Numbered from the stretch's first letter, positions 15,288 to 25,016 are shown. The stretch is DNA of 64,000 nt from JBCCFX01 sp039029515 (GCA_039029515.1 JBCCFX010000001.1:1-64000), one strand, 5' to 3'. The notes: a model not told the origin generated them from the sequence alone. A program made the numbers and translations.

Positions 15288-17750
15288 TTACAGGCTGAAC
15301 GCCGGCTCTAACGCCTGCCCATCGCGGGTTCGGGAGGGCACCCAGACGAGTCCGAGATGTCGGATGGACATATCGCCTTTGCGCGGGCGGAGTGTGATCT
15401 CACTGATTTCGAGCTCATCGATATCCAGCGACAATTCGACATCCTTCAGCTCCTGCTCGAACTCGGCTTCGAGATCCTGCAGTCGCTGCCGGAGGCTTTC
15501 GAGATTTTCGCGTGCCCGTTCGATATCCGCGCGTTCCTTGCCAGTCCGTTGTGCTTTCTTCATCGCTGAACCGGCGCTGCGGACGGTGCCGGAGCTCTTG
15601 ACTTTGCGGCCGAACAGTGCGCCCAGAACCGTTGATCCAATGTCGACGATCGTGGACAAGCCTTGTTGCTTCGCCTGGGCTGATTCAACTTCAACGCGCT
15701 GTTCAGCCTTCCGGACACGGTCCTGAAGCGTCGCAATCTTCGGTGTGTAGCGCTTGCGCAACTTCTCGATCGTCAGGTCGCGCTTTTCGCGTAGCTTCTC
15801 ACGAAGTCGAATTCGGAAGCTCCGTTCATCTTCCGCGAACAGTCCGTAACTCTTGAGAGATGGACAGTGATACAGCGGAAGGTCACGGGTTCGATACAAC
15901 GTGTCCTTCAGGCTCCGCTTCCACGCCGTGAATTGGGATGTCTTGCCGGCGCGCCCCGGGAGGGAATCGAAACCGGATTGCGGCAGCGGTTCCGGCCACA
16001 GATCAGGCAGGACGTCGAGTTGGTCGGCGTCCTCCCACGGTGCGCTGATGACATCGTCGCTCAACAAGGTGAAGAGGGTGCATTCCTTCCAGTCATCCAG
16101 CTTGGCGGCCGTTCGTACGTAGTGCAGCCGCGCACTTCCGATCAGCGCGGGCTTGTAGACGAGTTGCTCTCCCGCGCCCGGAGGCATCACGACCGGGAGA
16201 TATCGAACGTTGATCTCAGGGGGCAGCGGCGGCGCGACGGATGCGAATGCAGATGCCACTCGGCTTGGCGCAGGTGGCGTCGCGGCAGCCGGTGCGGAGC
16301 CTACCGGTGCACTTGCGGGACGGGCATCCACCGTCGCCTTCTGGTCGGCCATGAGCATCTGGATCTGGTGGCGCGTCAGTGGGCCGCGCAGATACGACAT
16401 TGCCCATCGTGTGTGGAACAACATCGGTTCGTCTTCGTGCACGTTGTTCATCACGAACACGCGGCTGCCGAGGCCGGCGAGAATCTTCTCCATTCGGCTG
16501 CGGTCAAACGCTGACCCTGCAGCAGCCGATGCGCCCTCAAGCCCTTCGATGACGCGCTTCTTGTCACGCTCCGTCTGTAAGCGACCGAGGAACCACGTGC
16601 CGGCGTTCGAGAGTCCCTTGTAGTCGAGGTCGACCGGGTTCTGTGTGGCGAGCATGACGCCAAGCCCAAAGGCGCGCGCCTGCTTCATAAGCGTCAGCAA
16701 TGGAGTCTTCGAAGGCGGGTTGGCGACCGGCGGGAAGAATCCGAAAACTTCATCCATGTACAACAGCGCGCGAAGAGAACTCGTGCCCGGTTGTGTGCGC
16801 ATCCACGCGACGACTTCGTTCAGCAGCAACGTGACAAAGAACATGCGTTCGGCATCGGAGAGGTGCGCGATCGAGAGGATCGAGATGCGCGGTTTGCCTT
16901 CCTCGGTGTACATCAGGCGATCGATATTCATCGCCTCGCCTTCCATCCATGCCTGGAAGCCCGGGGCGGCGATCAACCCATTGAGCGACATCGCGAGCGC
17001 GAAGCGGTCCTTTGCCGGGAAGAATGAATCGACATCCATCACTCCGATACGATCGAATGGAGGTGTTTGAATCAGGTTGATCAGGGCGGCGATCTGCAGA
17101 TCGCGGCCTTCGCGCCACGCGTGATCGAGAATCGACGACAGCAGAATATGCTCGCGGCTTCGAATCGGATCGGCATCGATGCCGAGCAGAGCCAGTAGGC
17201 CGGAGACGGCGGACGTCACTCGTTCGCGCATGGCATCGCGATCCTCCAGCAGCGCCGCCGGTGGAGCCGAAAGTGAACGGAGGACCGTGAGCGATCGACC
17301 GGCGTCACTGCCAGGCGTGTAGATTGAGATATCCACGGCATCGCGGAGTCGACGGATGCGTTCGCCGTCCTGATCCCATTTCGCGAGACCGTTCTTCCAA
17401 AGGGATGCGCGATTGGACGCGTACTCATCCGGCGTCATGCCTTTGCGTCGAGCTTCACTCTCATCGATCCAGGGCCGGAAGTCGCCCGGCTTGAGATCGG
17501 GAAACGTCAGCATGAGATTGCCGATGTCACCCTTGGGATCGATGACGATCGAAGGTATGCCATCCAACGCGGCTTCTTCGAGCAGCGTCACGCACAACCC
17601 GGTTTTTCCACTGCCGGTCATGCCAACGCACACGGCATGCGTGGTCAGATCCTTGGCGTCGTACAGGAGGAGTTCGGGCGTTGTGTCGCCGGCGTCGATG
17701 TCGAACCGACGGCCGAGGTAAAACGCGCCAAGCTTCTCATACACTTCCAT
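15288..17750 (-). CDS. HerA/FtsK-like P-loop ATPase (DUF87-type), possible DNA translocase
   Basis: An 820-residue ATPase using ATG 17750, which has GGGAG nine bases upstream and begins MEVYEKLGAFYLGR; a longer start at 17897 is unlikely because it would invade the divergent lipoprotein gene. Walker A is GMTGSGKTG at residues 43-51, followed by a VIDPKGDIGNL motif. Walker B is LLYMDEVFGFFPP near residue 330, and MLATQNPVDLDYKGL is the sensor region. This is the HerA/FtsK/TraM-recognition superfamily. About residues 660-790 form a long coiled coil with a short hydrophobic stretch (STIVDIGSTVLGALFG). No NurA, SIR2 or other known HerA defence partner is adjacent. A DNA-pumping or membrane-anchored motor role is inferred only. 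Confidence 0.8.
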   Translation of the reverse strand: MEVYEKLGAFYLGRRFDIDAGDTTPELLLYDAKDLTTHAVCVGMTGSGKTGLCVTLLEEAALDGIPSIVIDPKGDIGNLMLTFPDLKPGDFRPWIDESEARRKGMTPDEYASNRASLWKNGLAKWDQDGERIRRLRDAVDISIYTPGSDAGRSLTVLRSLSAPPAALLEDRDAMRERVTSAVSGLLALLGIDADPIRSREHILLSSILDHAWREGRDLQIAALINLIQTPPFDRIGVMDVDSFFPAKDRFALAMSLNGLIAAPGFQAWMEGEAMNIDRLMYTEEGKPRISILSIAHLSDAERMFFVTLLLNEVVAWMRTQPGTSSLRALLYMDEVFGFFPPVANPPSKTPLLTLMKQARAFGLGVMLATQNPVDLDYKGLSNAGTWFLGRLQTERDKKRVIEGLEGASAAAGSAFDRSRMEKILAGLGSRVFVMNNVHEDEPMLFHTRWAMSYLRGPLTRHQIQMLMADQKATVDARPASAPVGSAPAAATPPAPSRVASAFASVAPPLPPEINVRYLPVVMPPGAGEQLVYKPALIGSARLHYVRTAAKLDDWKECTLFTLLSDDVISAPWEDADQLDVLPDLWPEPLPQSGFDSLPGRAGKTSQFTAWKRSLKDTLYRTRDLPLYHCPSLKSYGLFAEDERSFRIRLREKLREKRDLTIEKLRKRYTPKIATLQDRVRKAEQRVEVESAQAKQQGLSTIVDIGSTVLGALFGRKVKSSGTVRSAGSAMKKAQRTGKERADIERARENLESLRQRLQDLEAEFEQELKDVELSLDIDELEISEITLRPRKGDMSIRHLGLVWVPSRTRDGQALEPAFSL

Positions 17751-17895
17751 CGCAATGACTCCCAGGTCCACATCCCTTGTGATGGACTGGAGTATACGGG
17801 AACGCTGCCGGGTCGCGGCTGGTCCGACACCGTCGCCCGCAGGCAGGAATGCGACGAATGTTGCGGGATCTGCGATGATGTCGACTGGGAGATTC

Positions 17896-19125
17896 ATGAT
17901 GACCGGACGGACGTTCCCGCAGCTGTCAACCAGTGTCCTCCTGCTCGTCGCGGTGAGCTTCGCGGGATGCCGCGGCGCTCCGGCCGATCAAGCCGCGGAT
18001 AACCGCTCTGAAGAACGTCAAACTGGCAGCGAAGAACCTGACCGTGACACGGAGCCGGACATCGGAACCGCCGTGTACGTGGGCGACGACATGATTCGAC
18101 CCTATCGACCAGAGTCGAACCTCGTCACGGGTATGACGATGATTGCGGCGGCGCGCTATCCCGCGATCGATATGCATTGCCATTGGACGTTGGAGCCGGA
18201 ACCATCGGCGCTGATCGACGCCATGGATGAACGCAACATTCGATCGGCGATCAACCTCAGCGGTGGCGATGGCGGTGATCTCGATGCAATGATGAATCGT
18301 TACACGTCGGTCGCGCCGGAGCGACTCATCGTGTTCTGCAATCTGGACTATACGAAGACCGGATCGGAAGGATTTGATGCATATGTGGTCGACACGCTGC
18401 GCTCGGCGCATGAGCGTGGCGCCCGTGGACTCAAGATATTCAAGAATCTGGGCCTGACGACACGTGATCATCATGGCGATCTCCTGGCCATCGATGACGT
18501 GCGGCTTGACATTGTCTGGTCTACATGCGCGCAACTCGGCATGCCAGTGTTGATCCACTCCGCAGATCCGATCGCCTTCTTCGAGCCCATCGATGATCGA
18601 AACGAACGATGGATGCAGTTGTATCGACATCCGGATTGGAGTTTCTACGGCGATGACTTCCCCGATCGAGAAGTCGTCCTCGCACAGCGCAGCGCGGTCA
18701 TGCGCCGCCATCCGAGTACAACCTTCATCGGCGCGCACCTTGGCGGTTTTGCAGAAGATCTTGCTGCCGCCTCTGCTGTGCTTGATAAGCACTCGAACTT
18801 CTACATGGACATTTCCGGGCGCGTCGCGGAGCTTGGGCGTCAACCATATGCCGCGCGGCGATTTCTGATTCGCCATCAGGATCGCATTCTCTTCGGCACC
18901 GATCGTTATCCCGGCCGGCCCGATCAACCCCGGTATCGCATCTACTTTCGCTTCCTTGAAACGGATGATGAGTACTTTGACTATCACGATCATCCGTTCC
19001 CACCGACGGGCGAGTGGAAGATCTACGGCGTCTTTCTGCCCGATGAAGCGTTGCGGTTGATTTACCATGACAACGCCGCGCGATTGCTCGGCTTGTCGCC
19101 GCTTGAACCAGATTCGGAAGGCTGA
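17896..19125 (+). CDS. Amidohydrolase-2 family lipoprotein
   Basis: A 409-residue exported metal-dependent hydrolase. The start (ATG 17896 or 17899) follows GGGAG. The leader TFPQLSTSVLLLVAVSFAGC ends in a lipobox, so the mature protein is probably lipid-anchored. The TIM-barrel metal ligands are IDMHCHW (near residue 92), VLIHSAD, FIGAHLGG and LFGTDRYPG. These fit the amidohydrolase 2 / decarboxylase-like family. The substrate is not evident. Five bases separate it from the GltS-like transporter gene, so the two are probably one operon. A possible link between hydrolysis of an acidic amide outside the cell and uptake of the product by the symporter is inference only. Confidence 0.8.
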   Translation: MMTGRTFPQLSTSVLLLVAVSFAGCRGAPADQAADNRSEERQTGSEEPDRDTEPDIGTAVYVGDDMIRPYRPESNLVTGMTMIAAARYPAIDMHCHWTLEPEPSALIDAMDERNIRSAINLSGGDGGDLDAMMNRYTSVAPERLIVFCNLDYTKTGSEGFDAYVVDTLRSAHERGARGLKIFKNLGLTTRDHHGDLLAIDDVRLDIVWSTCAQLGMPVLIHSADPIAFFEPIDDRNERWMQLYRHPDWSFYGDDFPDREVVLAQRSAVMRRHPSTTFIGAHLGGFAEDLAAASAVLDKHSNFYMDISGRVAELGRQPYAARRFLIRHQDRILFGTDRYPGRPDQPRYRIYFRFLETDDEYFDYHDHPFPPTGEWKIYGVFLPDEALRLIYHDNAARLLGLSPLEPDSEG

Positions 19126-19130
19126 TCCGC

Positions 19131-20570
19131 ATGGGACTGGAAGCCGGTGTCATTGCATGCGTGCTGCTGCTACTCATCGGCGTGTGGAGCCGAGCGTCGT
19201 TGCCACCTTTGCAATGGCTCTTCGTGCCTGCCGCGGTCACGGGCGGATTGGTTGGTCTTGGATTGGTGCAGTTGGCGTTGCATGTCGGATCCACCGGCAT
19301 GAGCGACGTCGCTCTTGGTCTGACCGATGAACTTCGCGGCTGGCCAGGCTGGTTGATCGCCGTTGTCTTTGCGGGCCTCCTGCTGGATCGCCCCAAGGAA
19401 CGAGGTGGCAACGCTGGACGAGGCCGCGAGGTCCTGCGCGCGGGCACCATGGTGTGGATCATCGTGGTGGGACAGATCGCGGTCGGATTCGGCGCCATCT
19501 GGTTCCTGCAACGACAGGATCCGGCAGCGCTGTCAGCAATCGGTCACATCATCGAAGCCGGCTTCGCGGGCGGCCATGGAACCGCTGCCGCCGTCGGAGA
19601 GGTCTACACGCAACTCGGCCAGCCGACGATGCGCGATTACTGCATGTTCAGTGCGACAATCGGTCTGATCTACAGCGTGTTGAGCGGCGTGCTGTTCGTC
19701 AACATTGCGATCCGACTTGGTTGGGCGAAGTCGAGTGTCTTGCACCACCGGGCCACAAGCGGGCTTGAGCAGCGAGATGCGCCGCCGGCCGCCGCACGTG
19801 CGCCGATCGCCGGCGACGTGATTGATCCAATGGTGTGGGCGATCATGCTCGTGGCACTCGCCATGCTGACCGGCTCGATTGTGCAGAGCGGTTTCACCAG
19901 CGTCGTGAACATCGTTGATGCAGTCATTGCAACCGAACCTGGTGCGACTGTTCGCGCGGCGACTGCTGCGGACTATACGCCGGCCAGTGATGTCCTGGGC
20001 AAGCTCCACAATCTGCCGCTCTTTCTGTTCACGCTGATCGGCGGTGGAATCGTCCGGACATTGATGCAGTGGTGCGGCGTTGCGGACCTAATCGATGCGT
20101 CGGCCGTCAAGCGTGTGGTCGGGATTGCGATGGAGTTCCTTATTGTCGCAGCGATCTGCTCATTACGCATCGAAGCGATCACGGGCGTGCTTCGCCCGTT
20201 GCTCATCATGTGTGCGGTGGGGGCGGTGTGGTGTGCCATTTGTCTGTTCATCCTGTCACCGTGGATCCTTCCACGGCGCTATTGGTTTGAACTCGGCATC
20301 ATCAATTACGGAATGTCCACCGGCACCACAGCACAAGGCATGATGCTCCTGCGCATGATCGATCCGGAACTTGACCGAGGCGCGGCGGAAACGTACGCAC
20401 TCGCGGCACCGCTCTCCGCGCCATTCATTGGCGGCGGCATGATCACCGTGCTCCTGCCGGTCATCCTGGATCGCTTCGGCGCGGGTGGCATCGCCATCGC
20501 CGGCGGCGTGGTTGTTGGCGTGCTTCTTATGCTTGCGATCTGGTTGCGACGCCCGCGACGATCAGGTTAA
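19131..20570 (+). CDS. gltS: GltS-type sodium/glutamate symporter
   Basis: A 479-residue integral membrane protein with about ten to twelve hydrophobic segments. The signature EAGFAGGHGTAAAVGE (about residues 142-157) is the glycine-rich re-entrant loop of the ESS / GltS family; a second loop-like region (YGMSTGTTAQGMMLLRMIDP) lies near residue 390. Family members import glutamate with sodium. The gene starts five bases after the amidohydrolase stop. Its stop codon and that of the convergent C45 peptidase gene share the palindrome TTAA at 20567-20570. Substrate could differ from glutamate, since planctomycete members are not characterised. Confidence 0.85.
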   Translation: MGLEAGVIACVLLLLIGVWSRASLPPLQWLFVPAAVTGGLVGLGLVQLALHVGSTGMSDVALGLTDELRGWPGWLIAVVFAGLLLDRPKERGGNAGRGREVLRAGTMVWIIVVGQIAVGFGAIWFLQRQDPAALSAIGHIIEAGFAGGHGTAAAVGEVYTQLGQPTMRDYCMFSATIGLIYSVLSGVLFVNIAIRLGWAKSSVLHHRATSGLEQRDAPPAAARAPIAGDVIDPMVWAIMLVALAMLTGSIVQSGFTSVVNIVDAVIATEPGATVRAATAADYTPASDVLGKLHNLPLFLFTLIGGGIVRTLMQWCGVADLIDASAVKRVVGIAMEFLIVAAICSLRIEAITGVLRPLLIMCAVGAVWCAICLFILSPWILPRRYWFELGIINYGMSTGTTAQGMMLLRMIDPELDRGAAETYALAAPLSAPFIGGGMITVLLPVILDRFGAGGIAIAGGVVVGVLLMLAIWLRRPRRSG

Positions 20571-21664
20571 GGCCAGTCAACGGGAACTCGTCGCCACTGA
20601 CCGGTGCTTGCAGCGGGACGGCCATGCTCATCGCCAGCGGCAAACCAGAGTTCCTGCGTTCGTGGCTGGACGACAGCGCTGTAAATCGTGCGAAGGTACT
20701 TTGCGTGTCGCATTTCGATGTCAGGTGCGGCGAGCAGCTTGCACAGGTCGTCAGGAAATGTCGATGGTGGTGATTGGCGTAGTTTCGATCGCAGGCCGCA
20801 GAAACGACTGACGGTGGAGCCAGCGCGAGCGCGCTGGGCTCGATCATCATCGATCGGCTTATCGATCGGGTGATTCGTCACGGCCATCGCGGCATCAGTC
20901 TGATCGAATCGGCGATGCGTGCCGCGCTGGCATTCGAAGATTGCCGCAGTTTCGGTCGGGCCGTGCGCGGCGATGACCAAAACACCGCGGTCGCGCGTTG
21001 TTGTTTCGATGAACCGGTCGAGATCATCAAGGTTCGCGCACGTCTCGAGTGCTTCTCGCGCCCAGAACAACCATGAGATCATGGTGCGATCGCGCGGCGG
21101 ATCGTCCATGGCCGGCATGGTGTGAAGGTGAAGCCAGAGTCCTTCGGCGTTCAGGCCCGTATCGACATCGATATCTCCACGAATGCCGACCGCGAGGATC
21201 GGAATTCGGTTCGGAATCGCATGCATGACGCCGCATACTCCGCGCATCAGTGTGGCGCTGATCCAATCACAGTTTCGTGCGATCCATGGGCTGCGACGCT
21301 CGCGCACGCATGCAGCGCTGCACATCGGTCCAACGATCTGCTCATGAATTGTCGTTGTCGGTTCTTCGGTCGGCGTGGACCGCGCAATGTCCGCATACAG
21401 AAACGTCGTGACGGCTGAGGTCGTGACACCGGCACCCGTTGCCATGCCATCGATCTCGCGCTGGATATGATCGGGCAATCGGCGGAGCCATCGCTCAGCT
21501 TGTCTTTCGAGATCATCCCGTCGCGTTCGCGTGATTGGACCGAGTCGATCCAGATAGGCGTTTCGAAATGGCGTCGCGAGGTATGACCTTAACGCCATGC
21601 CGTGCTGATAGCCGGCATCTTCACTGCTTCCCTGGAGTCGGAGAATCGGAAGCGATTGCGTCAT
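20567..21664 (-). CDS. C45-type Ntn-hydrolase / acyltransferase-like protein
   Basis: A 365-residue protein resembling the acyl-CoA:6-aminopenicillanate acyltransferase (peptidase C45) family. Typical features are LQGSSEDAGYQHG near the N-terminus, the presumed nucleophile region with Cys in VGPMCSAACV (about residues 128-137), and ARNCDW shortly after, which matches the usual 'GRNYDW' strand. Later blocks GLNAEGLWLHLHTMP and AMAVTNHP fit the family pattern. Members self-cleave before the catalytic cysteine and hydrolyse or transfer amide-linked acyl groups; some are choloylglycine-hydrolase relatives. No clear signal peptide is seen. It lies 46 bases downstream of the lipoprotein gene on the same strand. 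Substrate unknown. Confidence 0.75.
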   Translation of the reverse strand: MTQSLPILRLQGSSEDAGYQHGMALRSYLATPFRNAYLDRLGPITRTRRDDLERQAERWLRRLPDHIQREIDGMATGAGVTTSAVTTFLYADIARSTPTEEPTTTIHEQIVGPMCSAACVRERRSPWIARNCDWISATLMRGVCGVMHAIPNRIPILAVGIRGDIDVDTGLNAEGLWLHLHTMPAMDDPPRDRTMISWLFWAREALETCANLDDLDRFIETTTRDRGVLVIAAHGPTETAAIFECQRGTHRRFDQTDAAMAVTNHPIDKPIDDDRAQRARAGSTVSRFCGLRSKLRQSPPSTFPDDLCKLLAAPDIEMRHAKYLRTIYSAVVQPRTQELWFAAGDEHGRPAASTGQWRRVPVDWP

Positions 21665-21710
21665 GCGTCACCGATGCATTGGTTTGTGGCTCGCGTCAGC
21701 TGGCGGGACG

Positions 21711-22445
21711 TCATTCGTTGGTGCCGCCCTCGGGAAATTCGATCCACACCGGGGGGTTGGATCCAACTGTTCGGCGAATCTGTCGCTGCACTCGATCGGG
21801 ATCAATTTCATCGAGTGCCTCGGTGTCCAACGCCACGCGCTCCAGTCGAATCGTCGTTGCATTGAAGATGAAGCGAGCCTGTTCATCGCGATTCAGGAAG
21901 CCTGGAAACGTCGCATCGCCGTCAACCCGCCATGCGTCAGCCACCCTCATCAGCGTGATTGGGAGTGGTCGCGGTGAATTGGATAAAGGATCAACGTTCG
22001 TCGCCACGATCGTAGCGCGGTCGTCCGTGAGTTCGATCGCAGCCGTCGCAAATGCCTGCCGGAACGACTCGAGTTCTGCATCGAACTGCGCCTCAAATGC
22101 CGACTCTTGCCCGAGCGCCTGCTGATACAGCACCGCCAGGCGACGCAGCACGCGATAACGCTGCATCCACATCGTCACGCATGGCGTGTCCTCTGGATCG
22201 CTGAATGTGATGTATGAAGCGTCACCGAGATCCATCATGGCCAGGGTCGTTTCGTAGGCGATGACTCGAAGCTCAGCATGCTCATCCGCAACCACGACAA
22301 CATCCGATGAAGCGTCGGTCGCCGGTTGACGTGTCGTCTCGGTGTCCTTCGAATCCTGCGTACACGCCGAAGCCAGCAGTGCAACGGTGAAGGCCAGGGC
22401 GAGACATCGTGCGCGGGAACGGTGACAAGTTCTGAAATTCGTCAT
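21711..22445 (-). CDS. Lipoprotein of unknown function
   Basis: A 244-residue protein starting at ATG 22445. The leader (ARCLALAFTVALLASACTQD) ends in the lipobox LASAC, so it should be attached to a membrane. After a Thr/Ser-rich linker, the mature part is mostly helical with regular acidic residues (YQQALGQESAFEAQFDAE) and later an alternating strand region (LPITLMRVADAWRVDG) that resembles a small NTF2-like or DUF4878-type fold, in which a measured residue change follows 'ADAWRVDG'. No catalytic motif was recognised. It precedes the C45 gene by 46 bases and is divergent from the SnoaL-like gene at 22572, with a promoter region of about 125 bases between. Confidence 0.6.
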   Translation of the reverse strand: MTNFRTCHRSRARCLALAFTVALLASACTQDSKDTETTRQPATDASSDVVVVADEHAELRVIAYETTLAMMDLGDASYITFSDPEDTPCVTMWMQRYRVLRRLAVLYQQALGQESAFEAQFDAELESFRQAFATAAIELTDDRATIVATNVDPLSNSPRPLPITLMRVADAWRVDGDATFPGFLNRDEQARFIFNATTIRLERVALDTEALDEIDPDRVQRQIRRTVGSNPPVWIEFPEGGTNE

Positions 22446-22571
22446 AATGCGTGAGCGTAGCGTCCCAGCAGATGCCGGGGCAAGTGGCATGAGGCGACGA
22501 TCGTCGGGGCCGGCAATTCTGTCGCGTTCAGGGTGAATATCGAATCGGGTGGATGGACACGAGGTATGGCG

Positions 22572-22973
22572 ATGCGAACGACGATGGACGTGGGGCAGCG
22601 GCTGGCGGAATTGGTGCAGGCAGGCCGGAATCGAGCTGCGATCGAAGAACTGTACGCGGATGACGCCGTCGCGGTTGAAGCGATGGAAGATGCGCCGATG
22701 GGGCGCGAGGTCGTGGGAAAGGCCGCGTTGCTTGAATACGCGGATTGGTTCTTTCGTGTACACGAGGTTCACGGCCAGTCGGTCGATGGCCCGTTTCCGC
22801 ATGACGACCGATTCATCTGCATCCTGTCGATTGACCTGACGGCAACCGAAGGGCCGATGGAAGGACAGCGTTTCCAGATGAAGGAAGCTGCAGTGTATAC
22901 CGTGACGAACGGGCACATTGTCCGGAGTGAGTTCTTCTACGGGCACGGGACGTGCGACGATGCGACGTCATGA
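22572..22973 (+). CDS. SnoaL/NTF2-like protein
   Basis: A 133-residue protein. ATG 22572 is chosen because GAGG lies seven bases upstream; ATG 22566 is too close to it. The sequence has the pattern of a SnoaL-like cone-shaped fold: an N-terminal helix (RLAELVQAGRNRAAIEELYADDAVAVEAM), the typical 'GKAALLEYADWFF' segment and a C-terminal strand pair (EAAVYTVTNGHIVRSEFFY). Members include polyketide cyclases, isomerases and many stress proteins of unknown substrate. Its stop overlaps by six bases the stop of the convergent glutamate-synthase-like gene. Function cannot be assigned. Confidence 0.75.
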   Translation: MRTTMDVGQRLAELVQAGRNRAAIEELYADDAVAVEAMEDAPMGREVVGKAALLEYADWFFRVHEVHGQSVDGPFPHDDRFICILSIDLTATEGPMEGQRFQMKEAAVYTVTNGHIVRSEFFYGHGTCDDATS

Positions 22974-24530
22974 ACCGAGCTCGCGATGATTCGAAGCTGC
23001 TGACGCATCAATTCTGAGTTGCATCACACTGTCGCGTGCTTCGCCGTGTGGCACGCCCCAGCCCTCTTCGTACCCAAAAGTTCGCATGGCACTCTGCGTT
23101 TCAAATTCCTCGCGGAGCAATTCAAAGCGGTCGAGGCCGACGAGCGACGGATGCGTGACGCCGCATGCGCGGCTGAGACGAATGAGTTCCTTTCGCAACG
23201 TCGCGACGTAGTTGGCGAGACGCGCTGCTTTGTTTGTGGGATCGAGGCCGCGGACGAGCCATGTGCTCTGTGTCGCAACGCCGGTCGGACAGTGTCCGGA
23301 GTGGCATCGTTGTGCCTGAATGCAGCCAATCGCAAGCATCGCTTCGCGTGCGATGCCGATCATGTCGCAACCCATCGCCATGGCAAGCAAACCTCGCTCG
23401 GGGAAGCCAAGGCGGCCGGAGCCGATGAAGACCACACGGTCTGCGATGCCGCGTTCGGCAAAGATGCGATACACGCGCGGGAACGCGACACGAAATGGCA
23501 GCGAAACATGATCGCTGAATGCCAGCGGTGCCGCGCCGGTTCCGCCTTCACCGCCATCGATCGCGATGAAATCAACACCGCGCTGGCCGTCGGCCATGAG
23601 ATCGGCGAGCTGTTCGAAGAATCCAAGATCGCCGATGGCAGATTTAATGCCCACAGGAACGCCGGTATCGCTTGCAAGCGATTCCACGAAATCGAGCATG
23701 GAATCAGCATCCGAGAACGCCGAGTGATGTGACGGGCTGATGCAATCCTGATCCATTGGAATGCCACGGATCTTTGCAATCTCCGGCGTGATCTTGCCGG
23801 CTGGAAGCACACCACCGAGACCAGGTTTTGCGCCCTGACTCAGTTTGATCTCAATTGCTTTCACCGGAGCGCTCGCCACCGTCTCGCGGAATCGCTCCAT
23901 GGAGAACCGGCCATCGTCGGCTCGTGCACCGAAATATCCCGTGCCGATTTGCCAGACGAGATTGCCGCCGGAACGGTGGTAGGGCGAAATTCCACCCTCG
24001 CCCGTGTTGTGCATGCAGTCGGCGATGGCGCAGCCGCGATTCAAGGCCTCCACGGCACGTCCTGACAGCGAACCGAAGCTCATGGCGGAGACACCAACAA
24101 CCGAAGGTGGACGAAACGCATGTGTCCGTCCACGCGCTGCGCCCATGATCTTAGCGCAGGGCACCGGATGCAGCGAGCCTGCGCCGACTTCATCTGGTGC
24201 CGGATCCCCAAGCGGTGTGATCGAGTGATTCAGAATGATGTAACCACTGCCAGAGTCCAGATCATTGTCTGTTCCGAAACCGAAGTAGTTGTTTTCGCGT
24301 TTGGCTGATGCGTAAATCCAGCGACGTTGATCTCGACTGAAGGGGCGTTCTTCATCGTTGCTGGTGACGATGTACTGGCGCAGTTCAGGGCCGATCGCTT
24401 CCAGCATGTACCGGAAGTGTCCGATCACCGGAAAATTGCGGAGGATCGCGTGTCGCGTCTGGACAAGGTCGTAGACGGTGACGATGACCAGCAACGCGAC
24501 GATGCCAATCACGATCCAGACGATGATCAT
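22968..24530 (-). CDS. FMN-binding glutamate-synthase-like protein, membrane-anchored
   Basis: A 520-residue protein of the 'FMN-binding glutamate synthase family', equivalent to the central FMN barrel of GltB without its amidotransferase domain. An N-terminal membrane segment (IIVWIVIGIVALLVIVTVY) is followed by the barrel, with typical blocks VSAMSFGSLSGRAVEAL, NTGEGGISPYHRSGG, IEIKLSQGAKPGLGG, DFIAIDGGEGGTGAAP and the Cys-containing CHSGHCPTGVAT (probable iron-sulfur or FMN region). No small GltD subunit is adjacent. Members are common in bacteria and their physiological reaction is not established. The stop overlaps the SnoaL-like gene. Confidence 0.85.
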   Translation of the reverse strand: MIIVWIVIGIVALLVIVTVYDLVQTRHAILRNFPVIGHFRYMLEAIGPELRQYIVTSNDEERPFSRDQRRWIYASAKRENNYFGFGTDNDLDSGSGYIILNHSITPLGDPAPDEVGAGSLHPVPCAKIMGAARGRTHAFRPPSVVGVSAMSFGSLSGRAVEALNRGCAIADCMHNTGEGGISPYHRSGGNLVWQIGTGYFGARADDGRFSMERFRETVASAPVKAIEIKLSQGAKPGLGGVLPAGKITPEIAKIRGIPMDQDCISPSHHSAFSDADSMLDFVESLASDTGVPVGIKSAIGDLGFFEQLADLMADGQRGVDFIAIDGGEGGTGAAPLAFSDHVSLPFRVAFPRVYRIFAERGIADRVVFIGSGRLGFPERGLLAMAMGCDMIGIAREAMLAIGCIQAQRCHSGHCPTGVATQSTWLVRGLDPTNKAARLANYVATLRKELIRLSRACGVTHPSLVGLDRFELLREEFETQSAMRTFGYEEGWGVPHGEARDSVMQLRIDASAASNHRELGS

Positions 24531-24658
24531 CGGGCAGCACTCCTTTGCCGAAACTCCATTTGCAGTTTACACGAGGCATGTGTATCAATCGAGAGCGTGC
24601 CAACGACAGCTCTGCGCCGGTGTACGGCGCATTTCTTCACTTTGCCAGGAGCGAAAAC

Positions 24659-25009
24659 ATGACAGCCACTTCTCGACGCCAGGTCCTTGGTGTCGTCGCC
24701 TGTGCGGCGGCGGGAGCCGCGCCGGCGGACGCCGTGTTTGCAGAACCTCATCAGGATGAACAGGGCGAACCGGTGCCGAGTCTCGATCGGCTCAGCGTGC
24801 TTGATGCAGGAATGACCGAAGACGAAGCGGATTGCTGGGCGCTGGCGGCAGAGCTGGCAGGCACGTACATGGGATTGCCGGTCCAACACCAGGAGGATTG
24901 GCACGAGGTTGCGCACGCGATTCATGTCGTGCAGTCACGATTGCTCGCTCGTCCGACGTACCGGCGTTATCTCGAGGCGGCAAAGCGCCGTCACGGCGAT
25001 GCGCCGTAA
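24659..25009 (+). CDS. Small exported protein with twin-arginine-like leader
   Basis: A 116-residue protein starting at ATG 24659 with AGGAG eight bases upstream. The leader TATSRRQVLGVVACAAAGAAPADAVFA carries RR followed by a short hydrophobic stretch, in the style of Tat 'ten_TAT' leaders (quoted here in pieces: SRRQVLGVV, ACAAAGAAPADA). The mature part is a short helical domain (ADCWALAAELAGTYMGL; HEVAHAIHVVQSRLLA) with two histidines but no recognised motif. Function unknown. It is divergent from the glutamate-synthase-like gene (129-base gap) and its stop lies seven bases from that of the convergent pilin-like gene. Confidence 0.6.
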   Translation: MTATSRRQVLGVVACAAAGAAPADAVFAEPHQDEQGEPVPSLDRLSVLDAGMTEDEADCWALAAELAGTYMGLPVQHQEDWHEVAHAIHVVQSRLLARPTYRRYLEAAKRRHGDAP

Positions 25010-25016
25010 TCGCGGA

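Noticed and set aside
17926..19068. Antisense frame inside the amidohydrolase lipoprotein gene
   Set aside because: The plus strand holds a lipobox and all metal-ligand motifs of the amidohydrolase; the minus frame has none.
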